Positions 24,701-38,029 of a stretch of DNA of 64,000 nt are shown one piece after another. Under the pieces are notes generated by a model. The model searched no databases. It was not told the DNA's origin and saw only the letters and a program-made list of their open reading frames with translations. A program made the position numbers and the translations under genes. The stretch covers positions 388,922 through 452,921 of the forward strand of contig NOWV01000053.1 in NCBI GenBank assembly GCA_003344405.1, given 5' to 3'. The stretch is from Trichoplax sp. H2 (Eukaryota; Placozoa; Uniplacotomia; Trichoplacea). Position 1 is the stretch's first letter; each line of letters begins with the position of its first letter.

Positions 24701-27700
24701 ATATAACGCGCAACAGTGGCATCTCGAGGTACAATTGAAGCATTATTGGTCATAGTTATAGATTGAAAATAATGAAAATCGTTGATTCTCAGGGATCCTA
24801 TGTAACGTGTAGAATAAGATTAATACATTTAAAACCGAAATGGTCTCACTAGCTTGAATGAAAAGATTGGAAGTCAATTATTTACCACAGCTGGCAATAT
24901 CCCTAATTTCAGAATGATAGCGTAAATGTAATTTTCTATAAGCAAGACTAGCTTGATTGATAATATCAGACGCTGCTCCTTGAGCTGTCGCTATACAAGT
25001 AAATAGAAATAATGCCATAATATTATAAGCATCATATAAAAAATTCAACTCAATAAAGATACTATAAAACGTTATAAAGACCAAGTGAGGGCATTATCAA
25101 GAGTATACCTCGAGCTAACTGATTTCTACATGCCCTAAGGCATTGATATAAGCTAAAACCTTCAATGACTACCACTTGATTTGCATAAAGGACGATTAAT
25201 TCTTCTAAACTCTATGTCATCCATATGAAAATTTATGAATGTTAATAAAGGAGATTCATGATTAATGGATGACAGAAAATTAAATATCAAAATGGTTTTG
25301 ATAATTGCAAATAAAACATAAATACATTAACAAGTTATAACCGTATCGAAGGTGCAATGCTTGTGAATGTTTGGGCTGGTTCTGCATTTCAAATTGATTA
25401 CAGGATCATCATGAAAAATTTGCGATAGAAGCAATCCACCACCCTAACCAGATGTATATGCATGTTATAGTTTGGTACATATCATTTAAAAAAAGTGGTA
25501 ATATTAATTGGCTATTTATTTTGATGTCGTACTTGTTCATAAATTCTGATATAACCACTAGAAAAGCCAACCACAATGCATGTCCAGTCTGGACCGCCTT
25601 GTGAACTCCTATATTAAAAGATTTTTAAAGTTACTTAGTTTTATTGTTATCGCAATAAAAAGGCGAGCACAGTAGTAGAATAAAAAAATTTAGTCTATGT
25701 TCTTGGCAATGAAGAATATTTTTGATAATAACGATAAATTTATTCATTCACTTCTTCTGGTAAGATACCTTAGTTGTGATGCAATGGGTATAACAATAAC
25801 CTGCGATATTTTTTCCCTATTACGAAATAAAATAGCATGTTTTAAATGTTAGAATGTTAACAGCATCTTTACTATTAGTGCAAGTACTTGAAAGTATAAA
25901 TAGCTTAATTTTATTTAAGTTACATGTAAGTATTCAATTTGTAGAGTGCTATCTATGCGCATAATTTCTATATATAAAATATTAGCAACAGTCACAGGTA
26001 AGGTAGCAATCAAAATTAGATCAAATGGAAATTATTACTTGGGATCATCGGATAAATATTTACTCCGGTTACGACAGAAGCATGTAGTCTCTTCTTTCGA
26101 GTCGTCAGATTTCTGATAATTTCCTAAAGTAGTATAAAAATGATTTCCAAAGTACTTTTATTGTAATATATCATAGTCAGTTTCTACTTATGTCAGCTAC
26201 AATTCATCGAATTTTCGCCTTATATCAGGACAATATAGGTGATATAAATACGGATTATGTTGTCAATGAAGTATTTTAGATATTTCTAAGATAGCAACGA
26301 AAGTTGTATATTTATATGATACATACTAGTTAGTATGGCAATTCTATGATCGTCAGCCACAAGCAATACATCGCCGGCAGGTGAAAAAGCCATATGACAA
26401 CTATTTATCCATTTTTTAAATTCACTTTCAAATCTTTCCTTCTAGTTTACGATAAAATAAAAATTGAGTTTGATTTTCAAATCTCGACTTCTACAGTAGT
26501 GCACGTATGAAATAAAATTGAAATATTACGACGTTATCGATTCGATCAATAACTACTGCTACTCTACTTTGCATGGAAAAGATGATCGATTTAGAAATAG
26601 GTAAAGTGTGAAGAAGCAACTAGCAGGAAATAACAAATGATATTGATTTGAAGTTATACGAAAATAAAGCATTAACGAATGAGTGATGTATTATTCATCA
26701 AAGAGCCAGTAGGTAAAATTAGCATCACTATGATTGATTGATTATTCATTGAAAATGTTTGGATAATATTGACAATAAGAGATAAAGTGATTTGAAAAAC
26801 GTCTAGGATGGCTATCCGCTGGAACTGCTTAACAGATCACTATTAGGAGAATTCTATTCTATGACGCAATTCGCTTCTAGTGGTAGTTGACAAGTTTATG
26901 ATTGCATTTGTAGGCGATTCTACACGTTTATTCATTCGTTAACCTCATCATCTCCTTCTAGGACCCAGTCGGTATTCCAGTCATCGTCTAGATCATCTAC
27001 AGATTAAAATAATAAACAAAGCAAGTTATAAATAGAGAATCTTAGAATGGTTAGTTGAAGGATGATTTAAGCTTTCTTGATTGTCTCTTGTTCTCAACAG
27101 CTTATGCATCGCTATATTACAGCATTCTAACAACATTACTTTTCCTTTCTGTTCTTTTAGTCAGTACAAAGGATTTAACTAATCAAACTTAAGCTTTATT
27201 TAATGCTACATGTTCTCAACAGCGAGTCTATGAAGAATCGATCTATTTTACAGCACTCTATCCATGTCACATTTTCTTTCTCTTCCTTTTTGAGCTTTTA
27301 CAAAGGATTACGCGTAGACTGTCATTTTACAGCTTTATTCTACTTTTATAAAGTACGTATGTTGTCATTGTATGCATCAGCAATCTACATCGTTGAACTC
27401 TCTTTAACCTACTGATGTCCAATTTAGTTCTCTATTGCCTTGTCTATGTTTTTTTTGCTGAAGTATCATTCTGATTGTATTGACGTCTCGACTGAATGAA
27501 TATCGTGCAAAATAGAAGCCTGTTTATCCTGCAAATAGGATACACACTCAAGACGATTATTATTTTGATATGCAGTAGACAAGCAGAATTGATCGCCACT
27601 ATCATCATCTATTCCATTACTGTAAGAAGTAAAGTAATCCACGTAGAAATGGCGAAAGATAGCAGAAAAAAATGAAAACGTAGCTGATCTCAAACAGGAC

Positions 27701-27904
27701 AACATCATTGCCAAAAGCAAGCTAGCAATCCAACGCTGTCGTCCTTGTCTTCATGACCTACGACTATTCTTATGGCTACTGACATAGCAATACTGATTTA
27801 CCTGGATGAATTTCTTCATCAAATGCTTGATTCACTGATGCCCAATCTTCATAAACTAAACGTAATTCTTCAGCCTTAGCAAAGAATTGTAATTTACACG
27901 CCAT
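18782..27904 (-). CDS. RAB3GAP2: Rab3 GTPase-activating protein non-catalytic subunit
   Basis: About thirty phase-consistent exons. Resolved ones include 27802-27904 (start [10 protein letters not shown]), 26944-26996 (acidic DDDWNTDW), 26327-26441, 25533-25608 ([16 protein letters not shown]), 25342-25443, 25109-25211, 24886-24990, 24655-24797, 24492-24571, 24305-24394 (GWLGFG), 23969-24108 (GMAIRMWKG), 23724-23848 ([10 protein letters not shown]...[12 protein letters not shown]), 23593-23651, 23349-23501, 23088-23170, 22832-22914, 22644-22728, 22190-22567, 22092-22108, 21493-21834, 21047-21425, then shorter exons through 20963-19253, and about 19012-19168 (GQRLAAVLF), ending 18782-18925. 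The N-terminal beta-propeller signatures IRMWKGYRDAQ and YAPRRGILEVW-like are diagnostic. With RAB3GAP1 it forms the complex that regulates Rab3 (GAP) and Rab18 (GEF) in exocytosis and ER organisation. The join between about 26039 and 25800 does not agree in phase, so a small exon or alternative donor there is unresolved. Confidence 0.93.
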
Positions 27905-29050
27905 GTTGTTGATGTGGAATTTTCAATTTTCTCTCGCCATAGACTCCAGCTGATTTTCCTTCATACAAAATCTCTATCCAAGCTGGATAGCCTTTATATC
28001 CTAGCGACTATTGACTGGATTTTCCTGCTATAGTAGCTAAAGCATTGGTACTGAAACACAGCCAATGATGGTAGCTTATTTTTATTTGAACTAGAAATAG
28101 ACTATTTTAACTGAAAAAAACTAACAGTTTAAGACAATACCTTGGGCCGATACAACGCTCCATGCTACAGTACCAAGATACTGGATACTCACGGTACCTG
28201 CTACTGTACATTACAGTATAGTGTACTGTACACTGTACAGGAGCACATCCGCGCGGTCACATGACTATGTGGTTTACATGCTATATGGACGCCAATAAAG
28301 GTCCTCAAACATAAGCGATGATGTCATACAGTAGCTTCTATGGACTTCCAATTGGTAAAAATAGCGCAATTTCTTGTTTTGGATTGCAAGCTAAATTGCT
28401 GTTTATTAGTTGAATTTTGTTGCTGCTAATTCTGCTAATTGGCAAGAAACAGCTCAGGATACCTTTGAAGCTGCAGAATTGCAAACCTGCCAGTAATCTA
28501 AAGCTGTAATAGAGCAATCAATTCATTTCCAATCACGGTAGAGGCATATGCTTTCGTGAGTACTGATTGCAAGCCTATCTTACGACACCTCGGCGTTGCA
28601 GAGCTAAAGACCTGCCAATAAATTCAATCTTCTATTCTCTATCGAGTTAAATCATTCATTTTAAACGACGGCATAACGAATTGATCAACTCATCGTTATT
28701 GGTATTGATTACAAGGATACCTCACAAGTCGGAATATCTCAGCGTTGTAGAGTGGTAAGAAACCGAAGGCGCAATAGAACAATCGACTCTATCGAATGAA
28801 TGACCTAATATTGAGTAATCAACTGTCCACATACAGTATTCAATTGGATCACGTAAGCTGCAAGGAGAGGATCTATATTGACATAGATTTTAGCTAAATT
28901 GAGTACTTCAGCGTTGCTAGCCATGGCATAACTATGTCATGAGCAAGTAATCAACTTAGAAAAAGGAGAAGAATAAATAATAATATTAGCAGTGAGTAGT
29001 TATAATTGCATTCGATTGATGAAACCATTCAATATCCGCTATCAAGGTAG
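27905..29050. promoter_or_regulatory. Shared 5' region between RAB3GAP2 and XRCC3
   Basis: The two genes diverge from this 1.15-kb interval, so both core promoters should lie here. It contains a GTACAGT palindrome patch (about 28140-28265) and, from about 28430 to 28925, four degenerate repeats of roughly 130-150 bases sharing a GCGTTGCAGAG / ACCTGCCA-like core. No TATA box was recognised. Confidence 0.45.
28140..28265. repeat. GTACAGT palindromic patch (copy 3)
   Basis: Short GC-richer stretch with overlapping inverted words (GTGTACTGTACACTGTACAG near 28220) like the patches near 7091, 16314 and 46878. It lies in the divergent promoter interval. Confidence 0.5.
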
Positions 29051-30876
29051 ATGGAAGACATTACACGTTGGGAATTACCTCCTAGGATTATAAGAGCTGC
29101 AACGGAAGGTTAGTGACGATATAATTATTGGCCAATATCATCAGAAAATGATTTAGCAACAGCTTTGCTCTAATCTATGCTGATACCTATGTCAACTTTC
29201 TAATTTTTTACACGAATACTTGCATTAAAAAATTAAGTTAAAACACTTATTGACTAAAATGGAGATAGGTAGACTAATTGATTACACTTTCTTATTCATC
29301 CATGAAGCCAATCTACGAAATTGCGACAAGATTTTAACCTTATCCGTTGGTGACATCCAACGTAAAACTAACCTTAGTCAATCTGATTCAAAATTACTGA
29401 CAAAGACAGCCTCTAAGAAAGTTCTTGGTTCTGGTAAACAATATCATTCTGCTCTACAGCTACTGAGAAGGGAAAATTGCAGCCCAACTGCAATGACTAA
29501 GGTTACAAGTTGTGGATGTCCTACGCTAGACCGATTTTTACGCGGTGGTATCCTTATTCCTGGCTTAACAGAAATTGCGGGTGAAAGTGCCAGTGGTAAA
29601 ACTCAATTTTGTTTACAGTTAAGCCTGGCAGTCCAATTGCCATACAAACTCGGAGGTTTACAGAGCGGTATGTTTTGACCATCCAAGTAATGATGATGAT
29701 GATGTGATGATGTTATTACAATTTTACACTTTAATAAATAGACTATAATCCTCTTATAAGAATATGCTCTTCTACGAAATACCTATAGGCGCTGTTTATA
29801 TCTGTACTGAAGGCTCATTTCCTGCTAGACGCTTGCATCAAATGATACCATTTTTCGAGAATCGCCTTAAGGAGCATCAGCTTGAATCTATTAAATTCAG
29901 CGATAATGTTTATGTTGAACATGCTATGACAATCGTAAGGCTAGAATGCTATATGTGCGCTAATTACGTAGATTTTATATGACCCTTACCACTCATGAGT
30001 GAAATATTTATAAAAAATTATAGGAAGAGTTACAGGATATTATGGAAAATACACTGCCAAGGCTTCTCTCTCGTGGTGAGGTCAGATTAGTCATCATCGA
30101 CTCAATTGCAGCGTTATTTCGATCGGAATTTGATATTAAAGAAGCAGCTCAGAGAGCAACACAATTACATAAGTTTGGGCGACAATTGTTACGTTATGGT
30201 AGCATCTATGATACTGGCTTTATTTGTGTTAATCAAGTATCTGATACTATTGATCCGCGTACATTTGATGTACAGCAGGGTGAAAAGTAAGCATGTCATA
30301 TTACTATGGTAGAGTAAATTAATTGATTTTTAGCTTCAATTCTTTTCCATTCGCTATTTTAGTACTAATATTGATGTTCTTATAATATTGCCCTGCAAAG
30401 AAACATTGTTAGGTCGGTGATTCCGGCTCTAGGCTTAGCATGGTCCAATGTTGTAAATATTAGATTAATATTATCAAGATGTGAATATCTATATAATTCA
30501 ATCATAAAAAATGACGACAGCGAATTTAGTGAACTCACTCCGGAATCTGTTAGATTCATTTCTCATGTAAGTAGTTTATTAATACCTTAACCAAATAGAG
30601 TATGAATTTTATGTACAGTGTTTATACCATGTGCCTTTAATCTGCTAATTTCTTACTAATAATTGAAGTGTTTTCTTAACAATGTTGTAGTTTCCAGTCA
30701 TTCGCAAAATGAAAGTACTTTTAGCACCTCATCTTCGAATGAGCGAAAGCTACTTTCTAGTTGATGGTTTAGGTATTAAAGGCATCGAAAACGTAACTAC
30801 TTATATTGAATCGCAGATGCGCAAGTTGAAACCAAGCAATGATGATATAAACCAAGGCGAGCAGATGCATCTTTAG
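29051..30876 (+). CDS. XRCC3: RAD51 paralogue XRCC3, homologous recombination repair
   Basis: Six exons: 29051-29108, 29308-29667, 29789-29934, 30024-30286, 30413-30566, 30691-30876; 388 residues with all phases agreeing. The N-terminus ITRWELPPRIIRAA matches the NPRII helix. The Walker A motif GESASGKT lies at residues 111-118 and Walker B LVIIDS at 210-215. Other family landmarks are GAVYICTEGSFPARRL, LLSRGEVRLVIIDS and the C-terminal VLLAPHLRMSESYFLV. XRCC3 forms the CX3 complex with RAD51C, binds branched DNA and supports RAD51-mediated strand exchange and crosslink repair. The start was chosen as the first in-frame ATG upstream of the PRII helix. It is divergent from RAB3GAP2. Confidence 0.95.
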
Positions 30877-33800
30877 GTTTTATTCCTTCAACATCTGAGA
30901 CTAGTAATACTTTTAATCGCAATATTGGCATCATTTTAAAAAAATAGCACCAATTATTGCTATTGATCATGTACAGCACATTATTACAAGCCATTACTGA
31001 AATAAAATTATAAATTTTGAAAATGCGATAAAGTTTTAACTTTCTTATAGTATACTGCCATTTGCTTAGCATTTGCCCATAATAATTTTATCTACTAGTT
31101 TCTACGTGAGACATGTCGTACCATCAGGTAGACATAGTAGAATTTATAACATAGCGAAACATTTGTACAACATGTCTATATTCTACATGTATACTGACCA
31201 CTTGGAGTCAAATGTTACAAAACGGATAAGAGAAGAATAAGAGAATATAAACGTATGCATCTAGCGATAGTGAGATACAGAAAAATAGGTTTAGTAGTAG
31301 CGTTACATGTTGCTTTACTGAAATGTTCAACGAAAACTGAGAACCATAACTTATGAATAGTATACAGTACTAGTAATAGAATTTTGGATATCACATGTAA
31401 TATACAATTTTAACAGTAAACTGGACAACATCAAGAATATGAGACGTTTAATAATCGGAGTACATATCTTCACCGGTAGAGAATTTACGTTTGCCTATGA
31501 AAACGAATAAAACAATACTTGTCAAACGATCTCCTGTTTAACATTGCGTGCACGATTATATTCTTAATCTACAGGCAGATGTATGAGGTCTGAAACTCCT
31601 AAAGTTACCTTGAAACTGAAAGTTATTATTTGATAGACTGACTTCGTTGATTTCATTCTGGTGTAGGTCATTATTAGACATGCAGGATCGCGCTAGTATT
31701 ATCGGTCGATATTCCTTTGAAAAATAATGTCGTTGTCTTCAGACTTTCAATTCTTAAGCAGTACTTAATAACGGCTATTAACGATAACTATTTTTTATTC
31801 TAATCTACTATAAACATTTTCTTGGCATCAAGTTAGTTGCTGGTACCTTTAGTTGACGGATAAAACCGTCATTAGGTCCAATACAAAATCTTCGCTTTTG
31901 AACCAATTTAAATGCATCACTGTCCGCGATAGAATATGAATTTAAGTTAGTATCGTTATTCACTACGAGTATGTCAGATACTTTTTATCTAACGAAACTT
32001 TTGCAGTTATGAAATTAAAATATAAGCTGATCTCTTACTTAAATTCCAGATTGTATCGCTCCATAACATAGGCTATCATAAATGCAGCACTGGTACAAGA
32101 AAGTAAAACAGTTGCATGTTTACATTGTTAGATAGAGTATTACATTGCAAATGTAATTATTCCATAAAACTGAATGCTTAAAAGAAAGAAGACCTTCTTG
32201 AAATTCCGGCGTTATCATGTATTAGGCATTTCCCTAAATGATTGTAATTTCAAAGTACACGTTAAACATTGTTTTACTCATTGTTCAGCCGATTAAGGCA
32301 TTATCAAAGCTAAACTATAACAGGAAATTAAGTATTTTACATAAAAATTATCGAACCAAGATATTACCATTGTTTTGCAAGCAATCATCAATGAAGGCTT
32401 TAACCTAGGTTAATGACATGAATTTATTAATTAGCTGACATGCAGCGTTATTATCCTGTATCAAGTAGTCGCTAAAAGGAAGATACTTATAGTACACGTA
32501 TCTTCCTTTTGTTCTCAATCCTCTAATTTTTGAACTATTTATGCTTGTTAGTCGATGACATCACTTTTATAAAACTACCTTTGGAAAATGCTGTATTATG
32601 TTTTCCTCAGCAGTATCGGCAACCTCTAAAATCAGATAGCTGTGAACCAACGAAAAAGATCAAGTGATTAAGGACTGATATTAAAAATTGAAATTTAGGT
32701 TACAACGTTGGCGGGTTAGTCGATTGAGAAATTAATAAGATATACAAAACAGTTTTACTTTATGCGTCTTAAAAACTTCAAAGTTGGCTCTAAATACAAT
32801 ATGTTTGTCGATTTTAAGATTGAGATGTAACATTCTCACCTAAATCTGTCAGGAAAGCATGGTCTGACAAATCTTGCTTCAAGGGATTGTCGAATGCATA
32901 AGATATGCGTTATACCATTTTGTAGCAATACCTCCAACTAGAAGATAGTTGATAAGATACAATATTTCTATGGTAAGACAGAATTCTTTATACTGTAAAA
33001 AGATATATCAGTTTAAACCTATCGCATGCTGTAATACATGTTGTCGAGTTTTAGTGAACAAACAGTAAGATAGAGATTAGAGCAAAAATAGAAAGGTCAG
33101 GTAATTTGGAAGTGTAAGAAACGTATTCACCTTGCTAGAAGCGGCTGCTGAATAAGGTCCTAAGTAAAGACCCGGCAGTATTTCCTATAAAAGCGTTTAA
33201 TTCATCATTGTTAGCCACTTGATCAAGATCAAATACACAAAGTCACTTTATGTTTGCAACCACTACGAGAGTTTAGAGTTATTTTAAGGTTTCGTGTTTC
33301 TCGTGTGGACTGCGTGTTTAAGGCAACAAAGTATTGAACTTTTCATGTATTGTATTCAAATCAATTTTAGCAAAATAGAAAATATATCAACGTTTAATTA
33401 AATAATCAGCGTACGTTGGCAATAATATTATGATAGATTACAGCGACTAATAGTTGAGTAACTTTGCGTAGGATAGCTATCCAATTTTAAGGATTAGCAA
33501 AAGAGAGAGCAACTAGAACAATTCAATTCAAAATTATTGGCTTCATAGTTACTTGCAATATATTGATATATCTCATATTTACCTGCATCTCACGACGGTA
33601 GAGATATCGCCAAGTCTATAAACAGATAGAATGTTTCTAGGTGAGATATTAATCAATCATTCTATATTATCTATAATCAGTATTGTAACATTAATAGATG
33701 TAATTGACGTCTCCATCTATTTTAGAAAATATATTCAAATAGGATTGTATGGAGCACTGATGGAGAGTACTCCTATGCCATCCATTTTACATCTATTACT

Positions 33801-34650
33801 CTACAGGTAGATCATCATCACAGTCCAATGTACGTAAAACTGATTAGTAATCGGTATGATCTATCGATCTATTCGATGATATCGAATCATTTTACGTGGC
33901 TAGTTGGTAAGTAATGATGACAGTGAGTGATATCGAAATCATTGTACGTCTTCTGTTCAAGGGCCATATCATATTGTCGGCAATAACTGATCATACGAAT
34001 AGTGCCGTAATGATAGCCTTGATTAATATCGAAAAGCAAGCTACTACTTGAAAAGGTGCCAACAAGGACGAGTACGTAAATGACGCCGACTATTAGGATG
34101 GCAATATTCAAAACTGATTGGATCTATTGAAACTAGTAAACAAACGATCTACCGGCCAAAGAATTGATTCAATATTAATAAGATTGAGTGATCCATAAGT
34201 TGAAAAAGAGTGTTTGTTATAACAGCTATTAACTGTTGCAATAGGGAGTATAGAATGATTTTCCTGTTGGTTGACATGGTGAAAATCGCAGTTATGGTAT
34301 GTTCTCTCCTTATTGATACCTGATGATCGCCATTGTATCATTTTGTTACAGAAGGTAGAATACGTTTAATTACTGTATTAAAAGAGTGCAATGTATTTTA
34401 GACAAAAAAAAGCTTGGCAAATCACTGCGATCACGTTGCTATTGGAAGACTAGAAAGACGCTTGAAGAGTAAAATCTATATATATCATATACTGTAGTTC
34501 TCGATCGTTGGTCCTATTGAAATATTGATACTCGTATAGACGAGTCATTCCGTAATATCCTGTCGTTTCATTTCCTTTTCGATTCAAACATGACTATAAT
34601 GTAGAAAATTGACTTTCATCCTTGTCCATTTTCAACCAGATACATTATAT
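30877..34650. other. Long non-coding interval after XRCC3
   Basis: AT-rich and without a recognised gene. Two short minus-strand open frames (33887-34111 and 34108-34341) overlap by four bases; the first begins with a hydrophobic stretch (MNIAILIVGVIYVLVLVGTF) that could act as a signal or anchor. They have no recognised relatives and no supporting splice pattern, so they are not called as genes. A 13-bp perfect hairpin sits at 32474-32510. Confidence 0.4.
32474..32510. other. Perfect 13-bp inverted repeat with an 11-base loop
   Basis: Left arm AAAAGGAAGATAC at 32474-32486 and its exact reverse complement at 32498-32510. It is isolated in non-coding sequence. It could be a transcribed hairpin, a terminator-like fold or a relic; nothing in the sequence decides this. 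Confidence 0.6.
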
Positions 34651-35269
34651 AAGATTGCGCTTGCATCAAACTTTTCTCTCTATTTGCTAGCGAGCCATTT
34701 ATAGCCTATCGATAGCGTCGAACGTATCTACGCGTGATGGACTCGACGGCAGTCTACGCGTATCCAGAAAGTAACGAGGGCCAATTGAAGATTGCTAGTG
34801 TATCCATTCGTCTACTCTAGCCAACGTCATGGATAATATTGGGCAACAAAGTTAAAACTATTGGAAAATGGATCGTCTGATGGATCCCTTACTCCGATGA
34901 TAGAATTGTTCATCTACTACTTACTCGTGAATTATCTTCGCCTGCGATGTACAACAAGTGACCATCAGTATCGATGTCCATCTTGAATGGCAAGTCGATC
35001 ACCAAAACAACCCTCACAGAATACTATTCTCTTCCCAATGCCTTCAACAATGTACTATCAGCTCGATCAAGGTAGTTAGCCAACCAAGATGATGATGGAG
35101 TGTCTCATTTCAATCGATTTAACTGCAATAACAAGCTAAAATCATGCTTGGTCGTCCACTTGAGCCAATGGCGACCATCATCAACAAGACGATTACTATG
35201 AATATTTCTACCGCTACCGCCACGGAACCATGACTCGTCAACATGCCTCTACTTTCTGGTCTAAAATAA

Positions 35270-35460
35270 AGCGTGCGCAGTGTCGTCTCCTACACTGTAC
35301 AGCCATACAAGGTCCAGCCTTGTTGACGATGCTACTAATAAGGATTTTGCATTGGTATCACACTCTACTGTACAGTATACCACACTTGGTCACTTTTGCG
35401 ACACAACACCTATCATCATGGACTACTTGAATCCAGCCCGACAGTACTGTGTTTACTATG
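35270..35460. repeat. GTACAGT-type palindromic patch (copy 4)
   Basis: GC-richer stretch with CACTGTACAGCC (35294) and CTACTGTACAGTATACC (35366), similar in style to the other GTACAGT patches. It directly precedes the 175-bp tandem array; the preceding 34650-35270 is also GC-richer than the flanks and may be part of the same element. Confidence 0.4.
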
Positions 35461-35484
35461 GCCACGACACACACATCCAACATA

Positions 35485-36661
35485 ACACTACTGATTCTAT
35501 GGCTGCAGCTGGCGATATCATGGCAGTACATGGAAGGCGGATAGGATCAATGCTAAAAGCTGTGATGGAGAGATGCTAACATCAGAGATTTGTGAGAAGG
35601 AAAGTGCTAACATCTCCATATACCGGTATAACGAGTCCATTATTTGCATCAAACATGATATTCCTGATTCTATGGCTGCAGCTGGCGATATCATGGCAGT
35701 GCATGGAAGACGGATAGCTATGATCAATGCTAAAAGCTGTGATGGAGAGATGCTAACATCAGACATTTGTGAAAGGGAAAGTGCTAACATCTCCAATCTC
35801 GATGGTATAACGAGTCCATTATTTGCATCAAACATGATATTCCTGATTCTGTGGCTGCAGCTGGCGATATCATAGCAGTGCATAGAAAGCGGATAGGAAT
35901 AACGCTAAAAGCGATGATGGAGAGATGCTAACATCAGAGATTTGTGAAAGGGAAAGTGCTAACATCTCCAATCTCGATGGTATAACGAGTCCATTATTTG
36001 CATCAAACATGATATTCCTGATTCTATGGCTGCAGCTGGCGATATCATGGCAATACATGGAAGGCGGATAGCTATGATCAATGCTAAAAGCTGTGATGGA
36101 GAGATGCTAACATCTCCATATACCGGTATAACGAGTCCATTATTTGCATCAAACATGATATTCCTGATTCTATGGCTGCAGCTGGCATTATGGCAGTAGA
36201 TGGAAGGCGGATAGGATCAATGCTGAAAGCTGTGATGGAGAGATGCTAACATCAAAGATTTGTGAGAGGGAAAGTGCTAACATCTCCAATCTCGATGGTA
36301 TAACAAGTCCATTATTTGCATCAAACATGATATTCCTGATTCTATGGCTGCAGCTGGCGATATCATGGCAGTGCATGGAAAACGGATAGGATCAATGCTA
36401 AATGCTATGATGGAGAGATGCTAACATCAGAGATTTGTGAGAGGGAAAGTGCTAACATCTCCAATCTCGATGGTATAACGAGTCCATTATTTGCATCAAA
36501 CATGATATTCCTGATTTCTATGACTGCTGTAGGTACAGACTATACTGGCGGTAGTATCTGCAGGAATTACAGTACATGGAAGGCGGATAGGATCAAAGCT
36601 AAATGCTATGATGGAGAGATACTAACATCAGGGACTTGTGAGAGGGAGAGAGAAAGTGCTA
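35485..36661. repeat. Tandem array of ~175-bp units, about seven copies, interrupted by an assembly gap
   Basis: The word TGATTCTATGGCTGCAG or a close variant recurs near 35493, 35666, 35845, 36020, 36166, 36338 and 36513, giving spacings of 173, 179, 175, 146, 172 and 175. Each unit also carries GGAGAGATGCTAACATC and AACATCTCCA...CGAGTCCATTATTTGCATC. Open frames occur on both strands with shifting phases, so no protein is inferred. The array runs into the 20-N gap. Confidence 0.92.
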
Positions 36662-36681
36662 NNNNNNNNNNNNNNNNNNNN
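36662..36681. other. Assembly gap (20 N)
   Basis: Twenty consecutive N bases inside a repeat unit; the true size is unknown. See the duplicated flank at 37092. Confidence 1.
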
Positions 36682-37091
36682 AAGTGTTATTCACTAATAT
36701 AGCTGTTAACTAATTATGGTACAGGACGTTATACGACTTGAAATACTAAGATTGTAAAGATGCCCAATACCTTACGGTGTTGGACATTAATGGTAAAGTA
36801 ATAATATTGTAAGCAGTTTGATTAATACTGTAAAATGTAGTGATGATTCATGTCTGATTGTAGACGATGTTATTGCCTTAAATAGATTCAGAGAAAAGTA
36901 TATAAGGTGTACAAATCTGAGCGTAAAGGAGAGAAAAAGATTTGATATCTAATTGAGCTCAGATTACTTTAGACTAGATTCTTGTGAGTAATTAATTATT
37001 GCTGTACTATTCTTTAGAACCTTGTAATAAAAAGCTTTTATAGTACTGGATTCCTCTGTGGACTAAAATTACTGTGAAAACGATATTACAA

Positions 37092-37625
37092 CATGATATT
37101 CCTGATTTCTATGGCTGCTGTAGGTACAGACTATACTGGCGGTAGTATCTGCAGGAATTACAGTACATGGAAGGCGGATAGGATCAAAGCTAAATGCTAT
37201 GATGGAGAGATACTAACATCAGGGACTTGTGAGAGGGAGAGAGAAAGTGCTAACATCTCCAATGTCGATGGTATATTGAGTTCCATCATTTGCATCGAAT
37301 ATGGCACTCCTGATTCTATGGTTGCAGCTGGTACAGTATAAATTATACTGACAGTAGTATTTGCAGGAGTTAAAGGACTGAGAAGGTGGATGGGATAAGT
37401 GCTATGATGGAGAGATGCTAACATCTCCAATCTCGATGGTAGAACGAGTCCATCATTTGCTCTAGTTGGTCCAATTATGCCTAATGCTTAATGCAGACTG
37501 CTACTGCAGTAGTTCTTGCATCGACTGGAGTATAAATGCTGTGAAGGAGAGATGCCAACATCTCCAATCTCAATTGTGCAACGAGCCCATCAATTGCTAT
37601 CGTTGGTCCAACTAGATCACCTATG
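37092..37625. repeat. Continuation of the ~175-bp repeat after the gap
   Basis: The segment 37092-37251 repeats 36502-36661 almost base for base (one clear difference, CTATGG for CTATGA), starting at CATGATATTCCTGATTTC. More degenerate units follow to about 37625 (GAGAGATGCCAACATCTCCAA). Between the gap and 37092 lie about 410 bases of unrelated AT-rich sequence. Confidence 0.88.
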
Positions 37626-38029
37626 GCTTATTAAAATAACTGCACATACGACGGACTAATACAGGACTTGCAGTCGATTATACAGTACAAGGAGTTTTGC
37701 AAGGATCACGCGAAAGGCCTTTAAAAAGTACAAATGAAAGGTCTTTGAAGCACAGCAGAGATCCTAAAATGATTTTAGGTTTGGTCTAATCAAGCCCAAC
37801 CATAATTAGTTCTGCTACGTACAGTAGTCCTTTGCTTGAGCTTTTCTCCTCTTTTTAGACTCAATAGTCGCTGCTTGAGTATGCTGCAAATCACGATAGG
37901 CGTTGTCGATTTACCACCATACGTTAATTAATCATGACGTTGCTCGGACAGCAAGCTATCTATAGATTATTATTGTAAGGCAAATATCCTTCAATTCGTA
38001 TTCATTAAAATAAACAATACTCTACCTGA
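37626..38029. other. Spacer after the 175-bp repeat
   Basis: AT-rich; no gene, repeat or site recognised. Confidence 0.4.

Noticed and set aside
33887-34341. Two overlapping minus-strand open frames, one with a signal-like N-terminus
   Set aside because: Short, no recognised family, no splice or promoter support; composition is compatible with chance frames.
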